Source: Hydractinia symbiolongicarpus (lineage: Eukaryota; Cnidaria; Hydrozoa; Anthoathecata; Hydractiniidae). Taken from it: a stretch of DNA of 64,000 bases. Below the pieces are notes generated by a model. It did no database searches and had not been told where the DNA came from. It saw only the letters and a list, made by a program, of their open reading frames with translations. Of the stretch, positions 24,644 through 38,377 are shown piece after piece. Both the position numbers and the translations under genes were made by a program. Position 1 is the stretch's first letter; the number at the start of each line of letters is the position of its first letter. The DNA is taken from NCBI RefSeq assembly GCF_029227915.1, contig NC_079882.1, forward strand, positions 16,630,501 through 16,694,500, given 5' to 3'.

Positions 24644-27600
24644 AAGGAAAACAACTTGGGACGTTGTAGCACATTGAGACTGAAAGGACTAGACCAATGG
24701 TAACCTGCGCAGGCAGGTGAAACCACGTGATTTACGTATGAAGCCTTTACTAGACTGCAAAAGGCCAAATTACAGCCTTTATAGGACTGTGCACGTAGTT
24801 AAGAGTGTCTTAAGGCAACGGCGCTAATAAAAACGACTTCAGACGTTGTAGCACATTGAGATTGGAAGGACTAGGCCAATGAAAACCTGCCCAGGCAAAT
24901 GGAACAACGTGATTTACGTGTGAGGCCTTTATTAGACTGCAAAAGGCCATAATACAGCCTTTATAGGACTAGGACGTAGTTAAGAGTGTTCTAAGGCAAC
25001 TTCGCTAATGAAAACGACTTGGGACGTTGTAGTGCATTGAGACTGGAAGGACTAGGCCAATGGAAAACTGCGCAGACCGGTGAAACCACGTGATTTACGT
25101 GTGAGACCTTTATTAGACTGCAAAAGGCCATATTACAGCCTTTATAGGACTGTGCAAGTATTTAAGAGTGTTGTAAGGCAACAGCGATAATAAAAACGAC
25201 TTGAGACGTTGTAGGTCATTTAGACTGGAAGGAATAGTCCAATGGTAACCTGCGCAGACCGGTGAAATCACGTCATTAACGTGTGAGGCCTTTATTAGAC
25301 TGCAAAAGGCCAAATTACAGCCTTTATAGGACTGTGAACGTAGTTAAGAGTGTCTTAAGGCAACGGCGCTAATGAAAGCGACTTGAGACGTTGTAGCGCA
25401 TTGAGACTGGAAGGACTAGGCCAATGGTGACCTGCGCAGAGCGGTGAAACCACGTGATTAACGTGTGAGGCCTTTATTAGACTGCAAAAGGCCATATTAC
25501 AGCCTTTATAGGACTGTGCAAGTATTTAAGAGTGTTGTAAGGCAACAGCGATAATGAAAACGACTTGAGACGTTGTAGCACATTTAGACTGGAAGGACTA
25601 GGTCAATGGTGACCTGCGCAGACCGGTGAAACCACGTGATTTACATATGAAGCCTTTACTAGACTGCAAAAGGCCAAATTACAGCCTTTATAGGACTGTG
25701 CACGTAGTTAAGAGTGTCTTAAGGCAACGGCGCTAATGAAAACGACTTGAGACGTTGTAGCACATTGAGACTGGAAGGACTAGGTCAATGGTGACCTGCG
25801 CAGACCTGTGAAACCACGTGATTAACGTGTGAGGCCTTTATTAGACTGCAAAAGGCCATATTACAGATTTTATAGGACTGTGCACGTAGTTAAGAGTGTC
25901 TTAAGGCAACGGCGCTAATGAAAGCGACTTGAGACGTTGTAGCACATTGAGACTGGAAGGACTAGACCAATGGTAACCTGCGGTGAAACTACGTGATTTA
26001 CGTATGAAGCCTTTACTAGACTGCAAAAGGCCAAATTACAGCCTTTATAGGACTGTGCACGTAGTTAAGAGTGTTGCAAGGCAACGGCGCTAATGAAAAC
26101 GACTTGGGACGTTGTAGCGCATTGAGACTGGAAGGACTAGGACAATGGTGACCTGCGCAGATCGGTGAAACCGCGTGATTAACGTGTGAGGCCTTTATTT
26201 GACTGCAAAGGGCAATACTACAGCCTTTATAGGACTGTGCAGTTAGTTAAGAGTATCTTAAGGCAACGGCGCTAATGAAAACGACGTGAAACGTTGTAGC
26301 ACATTGAGACTGGAAGGACTAGGTCAATGGTGACCTGCGCAGACAGGTGAAACCACGTGATTTACGTGTGAGGCCTTTATTAGACTGCAAAAGGCCATAT
26401 TACAGCCTTTATAGTACTAGGACATAGTTAAGAGTGTTCTAAGGCAATTTCGCTAATGAAAACGACTTGGGACGTTGTAGCGCATTGAGACTGGAAGGAC
26501 TAGGCCAATGGTAACCTGCGCAGACCGGTGAAACCACGTGATTTACGTGTGAGGCCTTTATTAGACTGCAAAAGGCCATATTACAGCCTTTATAGGACTG
26601 TGCAAGTATTTAAGAGTGTTGTAAGGCAACAGCGATAATGAAAACGACTTGAGACGTTGTAGCACATTTAGACTGGAAGGACTAGGTCAATGGTGACCTG
26701 CGGAGACCGGTGAAACCACGTGATTTACATATGAAGCCTTTACAAGACTGCAAAAGGCCAAATTACAGCCTTTATAGGACTGTGCACGTAGTTAAGAGTG
26801 TTGTAAGGCAGCGGCGCTAATGAAAACGACTTGGGACGTTGTAGCGCATTGAGATTGGAAGGACTAGGCCAATGGTGACCTGCGCAGACCGGTGAAACCA
26901 CGTGATTAACGTGTGAGGCCTTTATTAGACTGCAAAGGGCAATACTACAGCCTTTATAGGACTGTGCACGTAGTTAAGAGTGTCTTAAGGCAACGGCGCT
27001 AATGAAAACGACTTGAGACGTTGTAGCACATTGAGACTGGAAGGACTAGGCCAATGGAAACCTGCACAGGGAAATGGAACAACGTGATTTACGTGTGAGG
27101 CCTTTATTAGACTGCAAAGGGCCATATTACAGCCTTTATAGGACTGTGCAAGTAGTTAAGAGTGTCTTAAGGCAACGGCGCTAATGAAAACGACTTGGGA
27201 CGTTGTAGCACATGGAGACTGGAAGGACTAGACCAATGGTAACCTGCGCAGGCAGGTGAAACCACGTGATTTACGTATGAAGCCCTTACTAGACTGCAAA
27301 AGGCCAAATTACAGCCTTTATAGGACTGTGCACGTAGTTAAGAGTGTTGTAAGGCAACGGCGCTAATGAAAACGATTTGGGACGTTGTAGCGCATTGAGA
27401 CTGGAATGACTAGGCCAATGGTGACCTGCGCAGACCGGTGAAACTACGTGATTAACGTGTGAGGCCTTTATTAGACTGCAAAGGGCAATACTCAGCCTTT
27501 ATAGGACTGTGAACGTAGTTAAGAGTGGTGTAAGGCAACGGCGCTAATGAAAACAACTTGGGACGTTGCAGCGCATTGAGACTGGAAGGACTAGGTCAAT

Positions 27601-29487
27601 GGTGACCTGCGTAGACCTGTGAAACCACGTGACTAACGTGTGAGGCCTTTATTAGACTGCAAAAGGCCATATTACAGACTTTATAGGACTGTGCACGTAG
27701 TTAAGAGTGTCTTAAGGCAACGGCGCTAATGAAAGCGACTTGAGACGTTGTAGCACATTGAGACTGGAAGGACTAGACCAATGGTAACCTGCGCAGGCAG
27801 GTGAAACCATGTGATTTACGTATGAAGCCTTTACTAGACTGCAGAAGGCCATAATACAGCCTTTATAGTACTAGGACGTAGTTAAGAGTGTTCTAAGGCA
27901 ATTTTGCTAATGAAAACGACTTGGGACGTTGTAGCGCATTGAGACTGGAAGGACTAGGCCAACGGTAACCTGCGCGGACCGGTGAAACCACGTGATTTAC
28001 GTGTGAGGCCTTTATTAGACTGCAAAAGGCCATATTACAGCCTTTATAGGACTGTGCACGTATTTAAGAGTGTTGTAAGGCAACAGCGATAATGAAAACG
28101 ACTTGGGACGTTGTAGCGCATTGAGACTGGAAGGACTAGGCCAATGGTGACCTGCGCAGACCGGTGAAACCACGTGATTAACGTGTGAGGCCTTTATTAG
28201 ACTGCAAAGGGCAATACTACAGCCTTTATAGGACTGTGCACGTAGTTAAGAGTGTCTTAAGGCAACGGCGCTAATGAAAACGACTTGAGACGTTGTAGTA
28301 CATTGAAACTGGAAGGACTAGGCCAATGGAAACCTGCGCAGATCGGTGAAACCGCGTGATTAACGTGTGAGGCCTTTATTTGACTGCAAAGGGCAATACT
28401 ACAGCCTTTATAGGACTGTGCAGTTAGTTAAGAGTATCTTAAGGCAACAGCGCTAATGAAAACGACGTGAAACGTTGTAGCACATTGAGACTGGAAGGAC
28501 TAGGTCAATGGTGACCTGCGCAGACAGGTGAAACCACGTGATTTACGTGTGAGGCCTTTATTAGACTGCAAAAGGCCATATTACAGCCTTTATAGTACTA
28601 GGATGTAGTTAAGAGTGTTCTAAGGCAATTTCGCTAATGAAAACGACTTGGGACGTTGTAGCGCATTGAGACTGGAAGGACTAGGCCAATGGTAACCTGC
28701 GCAGACCGGTGAAACCACGTGATTTACGTGTGAGGCCTTTATTAGACTGCAAAAGGCCATATTACAGCCTTTATAGGACTGTGCAAGTATTTAAGAGTGT
28801 TGTAAGGCAACAGCGATAATGAAAACGACTTGAGACGTTGTAGCACATTTAGACTGGAAGGACTAGGTCAATGGTGACCTGCGCAGACCGGTGAAACCAC
28901 GTGATTTACATATGAAGCCTTTACTAGACTGCAAAAGGCCAAATTACAGCCTTTATAGGACTGTGCACGTAGTTAAGAGTGTTGTAAGGCAGCGGCGCTA
29001 ATGAAAACGACTTGGGACGTTGTAGCGCATTGAGACTGGAAGGACTAGGCCAATGGTGACCTGCGCAGACCGGTGAAACCACGTGATTAACGTGTGAGGC
29101 CTTTATTAGACTGCAAAGGGCAATACTACAGCCTTTATAGGACCGTGCACGTAGTTAAGAGTGTCTTAAGGCAACGGCGCTAATGAAAACGACTTGAGAC
29201 GTTGTAGCACATTGAGACTGGAAGGACTAGGCCAATGGAAACCTGCACAGGGAAATGGAACAACGTGATTTACGTGTGAGGCCTTTATTAGACTGCAAAG
29301 GGCCATATTACAGCCTTTATAGGACTGTGCAAGTAGTTAAGAGTGTCTTAAGGCAACGGCGCTAATGAAAACGACTTGGGACGTTGTAGCACATGGAGAC
29401 TGGAAGGACTAGACCAATGGTAACCTGCGCAGGCAGGTGAAACCACGTGATTTACGTATGAAGCCCTTACTAGACTGCAAAAGGCCA
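24644..29487. repeat. Satellite superblock, copy 1
   Basis: About 27 monomers recur in the same order at 33,534-38,377 with an offset of 8890 bp. Shared rare markers: the 7-bp-deletion monomer (25,979-25,985), GACGTGAAACG, GCGTAGACCTG, CTGCAGAAGGCC, a 1-bp deletion AATACTCAGCC (27,491) and CATTGAAACTGG. The first 2.5 kb also matches 2.9-5.2 kb. The match to copy 2 stops at about 29,487, where CATATTAC with GTGCAAGTATTT replaces AAATTAC with GTGCACGTAGTT. Confidence 0.82.
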
Positions 29488-30999
29488 TATTACAGCCTTT
29501 ATAGGACTGTGCAAGTATTTAAGAGTGTTGTAAGGCAACGGCGCTAATGAAAACGACTTGAGACGTTGTAGCACATTTAGACTGGAAGGACTAGGTCAAT
29601 GGTGACCTGCGGAGACCGGTGAAACCACGTGATTTACATATGAAGCCTTTACAAGACTGCAAAAGGCCAAATTACAGCCTTTATAGGACTGTGCACGTAG
29701 TTAAGAGTGTTGTAAGGCAGCGGCGCTAATGAAAACGACTTGGGACGTTGTAGCGCATTGAGATTGGAAGGACTAGGCCAATGGTGACCTGCGCAGACCG
29801 GTGAAACCACGTGATTAACGTGTGAGGCCTTTATTAGACTGCAAAGGGCAATACTACAGCCTTTATAGGACTGTGCACGTAGTTAAGAGTGTCTTAAGGC
29901 AACGGCGCTAATGAAAACGACTTGAGACGTTGTAGCACATTGAGACTGGAAGGACTAGGCCAATGGAAACCTGCACAGGGAAATGGAACAACGTGATTTA
30001 CGTGTGAGGCCTTTATTAGACTGCAAAGGGCCATATTACAGCCTTTATAGTACTAGGATGTAGTTAAGAGTGTTCTAAGGCAATTTCGCTAATGAAAACG
30101 ACTTGGGACGTTGTAGCGCATTGAGACTGGAAGGACTAGGCCAATGGTAACCTGCGCAGACCGGTGAAACCACGTGATTTACGTGTGAGGCCTTTATTAG
30201 ACTGCAAAAGGCCATATTACAGCCTTTATAGGACTGTGCAAGTATTTAAGAGTGTTGTAAGGCAACAGCGATAATGAAAACGACTTGAGACGTTGTAGCA
30301 CATTGAGACTGGAAGGACTAGGCCAATGGAAACCTGCACAGGGAAATGGAACAACGTGATTTACGTGTGAGGCCTTTATTAGACTGCAAAGGGCCATATT
30401 ACAGCCTTTATAGGACTGTGCAAGTAGTTAAGAGTGTCTTAAGGCAACGGCGCTAATGAAAACGACTTGGGACGTTGTAGCACATGGAGACTGGAAGGAC
30501 TAGACCAATGGTAACCTGCGCAGGCAGGTGAAACCACGTGATTTACGTATGAAGCCCTTACTAGACTGCAAAAGACCAAATTACAGCCTTTATAGGACTG
30601 TGCACGTAGTTAAGAGTGTTGTAAGGCAACGGCGCTAATGAAAACGACTTGGGACGTTGTAGCGCATTGAGACTGGAATGACTAGGCCAATGGTGACCTG
30701 CGCAGACCGGTGAAACTACGTGATTAACGTGTGAGGCCTTTATTAGACTGCAAAGGGCAATACTCAGCCTTTATAGGACTGTGAACGTAGTTAAGAGTGT
30801 TGTAAGGCAACGGCGCTAATGAAAACGACTTGGGACGTTGCAGCGCATTGAGACTGGAAGGACTAGGTCAATGGTGACCTGCGTAGACCTGTGAAACCAC
30901 GTGATTAACGTGTGAGGCCTTTATTAGACTGCAAAAGGCCATATTACACACTTTATAGGACTGTGCACGTAGTTAAGAGTGTCTTAAGGCAACGGCGCT
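29488..30999. repeat. Rearranged satellite segment between superblocks
   Basis: Eight monomers repeat pieces of 26.6-27.7 kb: TGCGGAGACC and TACAAGACTGC near 29.61 and 29.65 kb recur from 26.70-26.74 kb at an offset near 2909 bp, and AATACTCAGCC at 30,763 recurs from 27,491 at 3272 bp. Different offsets within 1.5 kb imply at least two in-register exchanges. The segment ends in a monomer with CATATTACACACTTT that leads into the HOR. Confidence 0.75.
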
Positions 31000-32266
31000 A
31001 ATGAAAACCACTTGAGACGTTGTAGCACATTGAGACTGGAAGGACTAGGCCAATGGAAACCTGCACAGGCAAATGAAACCACGTCATTTACGTGTGAGGC
31101 CTTTATTAGACTGCAAAAGGCCATAATACAGCCTTTATAGGACTGTGGACGAAGTTAAGAGTGTTCTAAGGCAACTTCGCTAATGAAAACGACTTGGGAC
31201 GTTGTAGCGCATTGAGACTGAAAGGACTACGCCAATGGTAACCTGCGCAGACCGGTGAAACCACGTGATTTACGTGTGAAGCCTTTATTAGACTGGAAAA
31301 GGCCATATTACAGCCTTTATAGGACTGTGCACGTATTTAAGAGTGTTGTAAGGCAACAGCGATAATGAAAAAAACTTGAGACGTTGTAGCGCATTGAGAC
31401 TGGATCGACTAGTCCAATGGTAACCTGTACAGGCAGGTGAAACCACGTGATTTACGTGTGAGGCCTCTATTAGACTGCAAAAGGCCAAATAACAGCCTTT
31501 ATAGGACTGTGCACGTAGTTAAGAGTGTTGTAAGGCAACAGCGCTAATGAAAACGACTTGGGACGTTGTAGCGCATTGAGACTGGAACGACTAGTCCATT
31601 GGTAACCTGCACAGGCAGATGGAACCACGTGATTTACGTGTGAGGCCTTTATTAGACTGCAAAAGGCCAAATTACAGCCTTTATAGGACTGTGAACGTAG
31701 TTAAGAGTGTCTTAAGGCAACGGCGCTAATGAAAGCGACTTGAGACGTTGTAGCACATTGAGACTGGAAGGACTAGACCAATGGTAACCTGCGGTGAAAC
31801 TACGTGATTTACGTATGAAGCCTTTACTAGACTGCAAAAGGCCAAATTACAGTCTTTATAGGACTGTGCACGTAGTTAAGAGTGTTGCAAGGCAACGGCG
31901 CTAATGAAAACGACTTGGGACGTTGTAGCGCATTGAGACTGGAAGGACTAGGCCAATGGTGACCTGCGCAGAGCGGTGAAACCACGTGATTAACGTGTGA
32001 GGCCTTTATTTGACTGCAAAGTGCAATACTACAGCCTTTATAGGACTGTGCAGGTAGTTAAGAGTGTCTTAAGGCAACGGCGCTAATGAAAACGACTTGA
32101 CACGTTGTAGCACATTGAGACTGGAAGGACTAGGGCAATGGTGACCTGCGCAGACAGGTGAAACCACGTGATTTACGTGTGAGGCCTTTATTACACTGCA
32201 AAAGGCCATATTAAAGCCTTTATAGGACTGTGCAGGTAGTTAAGAGTGTTCTAAGGCCACGGCGCT
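31000..32266. repeat. 1267-bp seven-monomer HOR unit, copy D1
   Basis: Offset 8708 bp from C1. The deletion monomer is at 31,790-31,796. A single change (CTGGAAAAGG near 31,294) weakens the usual CTGCAAAAGG box. Confidence 0.87.
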
Positions 32267-33533
32267 AAGGAAAACCACTTGAGACGTTGTAGCACATTGA
32301 GACTGGAAGGACTAGGCCAATGGAAACCTGCACAGGCAAATGAAACCACGTCATTTACGTGTGAGGCCTTTATTAGACTGCAAAAGGCCATAATACAGCC
32401 TTTATAGGACTGTGGACGAAGTTAAGAGTGTTCTAAGGCAACTTCGCTAATGAAAACGACTTGGGACGTTGTAGCGCATTGAGACTGAAAGGACTACGCC
32501 AATGGTAACCTGCGCAGACCGGTGAAACCACGTGATTTACGTGTGAAGCCTTTATTAGACTGCAAAAGGCCATATTACAGCCTTTATAGGACTGTGCACG
32601 TATTTAAGAGTGTTGTAAGGCAACAGCGATAATGAAAAAAACTTCAGACGTTGTAGCGCATTGAGACTGGATCGACTAGTCCAATGGTAACCTGTACAGG
32701 CAGGTGAAACCACGTGATTTACGTGTGAGGCCTCTATTAGACTGCAAAAGGCCAAATAACAGCCTTTATAGGACTGTGCACGTAGTTAAGAGTGTTGTAA
32801 GGCAACAGCGCTAATGAAAACGACTTGGGACGTTGTAGCGCATTGAGACTCTAACGACTAGTCCATTGGTAACCTGCACAGGCAGATGGAACCACGTGAT
32901 TTACGTGTGAGGCCTTTATTAGACTGCAAAAGGCCAAATTACAGCCTTTATAGGACTGTGAACGTAGTTCAGAGTGTCTTAAGGCAACGGCGCTAATGAA
33001 AGCGACTTGAGACGTTGTAGCACATTGAGACTGGAAGGACTAGACCAATGGTAACCTGCGGTGAAACTACGTGATTTACGTATGAAGCCTTTACTAGACT
33101 GCAAAAGGCCAAATTACAGTCTTTATAGGACTGTGCACGTAGTTAAGAGTGTTGCAAGGCAACGGCGCTAATGAAAACGACTTGGGACGTTGTAGCGCAT
33201 TGAGACTGGAAGGACTAGGCCAATGGTGACCTGCGCAGAGCGGTGAAACCACGTGATTAACGTGTGAGGCTTTTATTTGACTGCAAAGTGCAATACTACA
33301 GCCTTTATAGGACTGTGCAGGTAGTTAAGAGTGTCTTAAGGCAACGGCGCTAATGAAAACGACTTGAGACGTTGTAGCACATTGAGACTGGAAGGACTAG
33401 GTCAATGGTGACCTGCGCAGACAGGTGAAACCACGTGATTTACGTGTGAGGCCTTTATTACACTGCAAAAGGCCATATTAAAGCCTTTATAGGACTGTGC
33501 AGGTAGTTAAGAGTGTTCTAAGGCCACGGCGCT
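32267..33533. repeat. 1267-bp seven-monomer HOR unit, copy D2
   Basis: Second of a tandem pair. The deletion monomer is at 33,057-33,063, exactly 1267 bp after the one in D1. It retains the TTTGACTGCAAAGTGC monomer that C2 has lost, so it probably shows the fuller ancestral order. Confidence 0.87.
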
Positions 33534-36500
33534 AAGGAAAACAACTTGGGACGTTGTAGCACATTGAGACCGAAAGGACTGGACCAATGGTAATCTGCGC
33601 AGGCAGGTGAAACCACGTGATTTACGTATGAAGCCTTTACTAGACTGCAAAAGGCCAAATTACAGCCTTTATAGGACTGTGCACGTAGTTAAGAGTGTCT
33701 TAAGGCAACGGCGCTAATGAAAACGACTTCAGACGTTGTAGCACATTGAGATTGGAAGGACTAGGCCAATGAAAACCTGCCCAGGCAAATGGAACAACGT
33801 GATTTACGTGTGAGGCCTTTATTAGACTGCAAAAGGCCATAATACAGCCTTTATAGGACTAGGACGTAGTTAAGAGTGTTCTAAGGCAACTTCGCTAATG
33901 AAAACGACTTGGGACGTTGTAGTGCATTGAGACTGGAAGGACTAGGCCAATGGAAAACTGCGCAGACCGGTGAAACCACGTGATTTACGTGTGAGGCCTT
34001 TATTAGACTGCAAAAGGCCATATTACAGCCTTTATAGGACTGTGCAAGTATTTAAGAGTGTTGTAAGGCAACAGCGATAATAAAAACGACTTGAGACGTT
34101 GTAGGTCATTTAGACTGGAAGGAATAGTCCAATTGTAACCTGCGCAGACCGGTGAAACCACGTCATTAACGTGTGAGGCCTTTATTAGACTGCAAAAGGC
34201 CAAATTACAGCCTTTATAAGACTGTGAACGTAGTTAAGAGTGTCTTAAGGCAACGGCGCTAATGAAAGCGACTTGAGACGTTGTAGCGCATTGAGACTGG
34301 AAGGACTAGGCCAATGGTGACCTGCGCAGAGCGGTGAAACCACGTGATTAACGTGTGAGGCCTTTATTAGACTGCAAAAGGCCATATTACAGCCTTTATA
34401 GGACTGTGCAAGTATTTAAGAGTGTTGTAAGGCAACAGCGATAATGAAAACGACTTGAGACGTTGTAGCACATTTAGACTGGAAGGACTAGGTCAATGGT
34501 GACCTGCGCAGACCGGTGAAACCACGTGATTTACATATGAAGCCTTTACTAGACTGCAAAAGGCCAAATTACAGCCTTTATAGGACTGTGCACGTAGTTA
34601 AGAGTGTCTTAAGGCAACGGCGCTAATGAAAACGACTTGAGACGTTGTAGCACATTGAGACTGGAAGGACTAGGTCAATGGTGACCTGCGCAGACCTGTG
34701 AAACCACGTGATTAACGTGTGAGGCCTTTATTAGACTGCAAAAGGCCATATTACAGATTTTATAGGACTGTGCACGTAGTTAAGAGTGTCTTAAGGCAAC
34801 GGCGCTAATGAAAGCGACTTGAGACGTTGTAGCACATTGAGACTGGAAGGACTAGACCAATGGTAACCTGCGGTGAAACTACGTGATTTACGTATGAAGC
34901 CTTTACTAGACTGCAAAAGGCCAAATTACAGCCTTTATAGGACTGTGCACGTAGTTAAGAGTGTTGCAAGGCAACGGCGCTAATGAAAACGACTTGGGAC
35001 GTTGTAGGGCATTGAGACTGGAAGGACTAGGACAATGGTGACCTGCGCAGATCGGTGAAACCGCGTGATTAACGTGTGAGGCCTTTATTTGACTGCAAAG
35101 GGCAATACTGCAGCCTTTATAGGACTGTGCAGTTAGTTAAGAGTATCTTAAGGCAACGGCGCTAATGAAAACGACGTGAAACGTTGTAGCACATTGAGAC
35201 TGGAAGGACTAGGTCAATGGTGACCTGCGCAGACAGGTGAAACCACGTGATTTACGTGTGAGGCCTTTATTAGACTGCAAAAGGCCATATTACAGCCTTT
35301 ATAGTACTAGGACATAGTTAAGAGTGTTCTAAGGCAATTTCGCTAATGAAAACGACTTGGGACGTTGTAGCGCATTGAGACTGGAAGGACTAGGCCAATG
35401 GTAACCTGCGCAGACCGGTGAAACCACGTGATTTACGTGTGAGGCCTTTATTAGACTGCAAAAGGCCATATTACAGCCTTTATAGGACTGTGCAAGTATT
35501 TAAGAGTGTTGTAAGGCAACAGCGATAATGAAAACGACTTGAGACGTTGTAGCACATTTAGACTGGAAGGACTAGGTCAATGGTGACCTGCGCAGACCGG
35601 TGAAACCACGTGATTTACATATGAAGCCTTTACTAGACTGCAAAAGGCCAAATTACAGCCTTTATAGGACTGTGCACGTAGTTAAGAGTGTTGTAAGGCA
35701 GCGGCGCTAATAAAAACGACTTGGGACGTTGTAGCGCATTGAGATTGGAAGGACTAGGCCAATGGTGACCTGCGCAGACCGGTGAAACCACGTGATTAAC
35801 GTGTGAGGCCTTTATTAGACTGCAAAGGGCAATACTACAGCCTTTATAGGACTGTGCACGTAGTTAAGAGTGTCTTAAGGCAACGGCGCTAATGAAAACG
35901 ACTTGAGACGTTGTAGCACATTGAGACTTGAAGGACTAGTCCAATGGAAACCTGCACAGGGAAATGGAACAACGTGATTTACGTGTGAGGCCTTTATTAG
36001 ACTGCAAAGGGCCATATTACAGCCTTTATAGGACTGTGCAAGTAGTTAAGAGTGTCTTAAGGCAACGGCGCTAATGAAAACGACTTGGGACGTTGTAGCA
36101 CATGGAGACTGGAAGGACTAGACCAATGGTAACCTGCGCAGGCAGGTGAAACCACGTGATTTACGTATGAAGCCCTTACTAGACTGCAAAAGGCCAAATT
36201 ACAGCCTTTATAGGACTGTGCACGAAATTAAGAGTGTTGTAAGGCAACGGCGCTAATGAAAACGACTTGGGACGTTGTAGCGCATTGAGACTGGAATGAC
36301 TAGGCCAATGGTGACCTGCGCAGACCGGTGAAACTACGTGATTAACGTGTGAGGCCTTTATTAGACTGCAAAGGGCAATACTCAGCCTTTATAGGACTGT
36401 GAACGTAGTTAAGAGTGTTGTAAGGCAACGGCGCTAATGAAAACGACTTGGGACGTTGCAGCGCATTGAGACTGGAAGGACTAGGTCAATGGTGACCTGC

Positions 36501-38377
36501 GTAGACCTGTGAAACCACGTGACTAACGTGTGAGGCCTTTATTAGACTGCAAAAGGCCATATTACAGACTTTATAGGACTGTGCACGTAGTTAAGAGTGT
36601 CTTAAGGCAACGGCGCTAATGAAAGCGACTTGAGACGTTGTAGCACATTGAGACTGGAAGGACTAGACCAATGGTAACCTGCGCAGGCAGGTGAAACCAT
36701 GTGATTTACGTATGAAGCCTTTACTAGACTGCAGAAGGCCATAATACAGCCTTTATAGTACTAGGACGTAGTTAAGAGTGTTCTAAGGCAATTTCGCTAA
36801 TGAAAACGACTTGGGACGTTGTAGCGCATTGAGACTGGAAGGACTAGGCCAACGGTAACCTGCGCGGACCGGTGAAACCACGTGATTTACGTGTGAGGCC
36901 TTTATTAGACTGCAAAAGGCCATATTACAGCCTTTATAGGACTGTGCACGTATTTAAGAGTGTTGTAAGGCAACAGCGATAATGAAAACGACTTGGGACG
37001 TTGTAGCGCATTGAGACTGGAAGGACTAGGCCAATGGTGACCTGCGCAGACCGGTGAAACCACGTGATTAACGTGTGAGGCCTTTATTAGACTGCAAAGG
37101 GCAATACTACAGCCTTTATAGGACTGTGCACGTAGTTAAGAGTGTCTTAAGGCAACGGCGCTAATGAAAACGACTTGAGACGTTGTAGTACATTGAAACT
37201 GGAAGGACTAGGCCAATGGTAACCTGCGCACATCGGTGAAACCGCGTGATTAACGTGTGAGGCCTTTATTTGACTGCAAAGGGCAATACTACAGCCTTTA
37301 TAGGACTGTGCAGTTAGTTAAGAGTATCTTAAGGCAACAGCGCTAATGAAAACGACGTGAAACGTTGTAGCACATTGAGACTGGAAGGACTAGGTCAATG
37401 GTGACCTGCGCAGACAGGTGAAACCACGTGATTTACGTGTGAGGCCTTTATTAGACTGCAAAAGGCCATATTACAGCCTTTATAGTACTAGGACGTAGTT
37501 AAGAGTGTTCTAAGGCAATTTCGCTAATGAAAACGACTTGGGACGTTGTAGCGCATTGAGACTGGAAGGACTAGGCCAATGGTAACCTGCGCAGACCGGT
37601 GAAACCACGTGATTTACGTGTGAGGCCTTTATTAGACTGCAAAAGGCCATATTACAGCCTTTATAGGACTGTGCAAGTATTTAAGAGTGTTGTAAGGCAA
37701 CAGCGATAATGAAAACGACTTGAGACGTTGTAGCACATTTAGACTGGAAGGACTAGGTCAATGGTGACCTGCGCAGACCGGTGAAACCACGTGATTTACA
37801 TATGAAGCCTTTACTAGACTGCAAAAGGCCAAATTACAGCCTTTATAGGACTGTGCACGTAGTTAAGAGTGTTGTAAGGCAGCGGCGCTAATAAAAACGA
37901 CTTGGGACGTTGTAGCGCATTGAGACTGGAAGGACTAGGCCAATGGTGACCTGCGCAGACCGGTGAAACCACGTGATTAACGTGTGAGGCCTTTATTAGA
38001 CTGCAAAGGGCAATACTACAGCCTTTATAGGACCGTGCACGTAGTTAAGAGTGTCTTAAGGCAACGGCGCTAATGAAAACGACTTGAGACGTTGTAGCAC
38101 ATTGAGACTGGAAGGACTAGGCCAATGGAAACCTGCACAGGGAAATGGAACAACGTGATTTACGTGTGAGGCCTTTATTAGACTGCAAAGGGCCATATTA
38201 CAGCCTTTATAGGACTGTGCAAGTAGTTAAGAGTGTCTTAAGGCAACGGCGCTAATGAAAACGACTTGGGACGTTGTAGCACATGGAGACTGGAAGGACT
38301 AGACCAATGGTAACCTGCGCAGGCAGGTGAAACCACGTGATTTACGTATGAAGCCCTTACTAGACTGCAAAAGGCCA
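33534..38377. repeat. Satellite superblock, copy 2
   Basis: Copies 24,644-29,487 at an offset of 8890 bp, with only scattered differences (for example GCGCACATCGG versus GCGCAGATCGG, GTAGGGCATTG near 35,007, CACGAAATTAAG near 36,223). It includes the last 7-bp-deletion monomer in the window (34,869-34,875); none was seen to the right of it. Confidence 0.82.
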
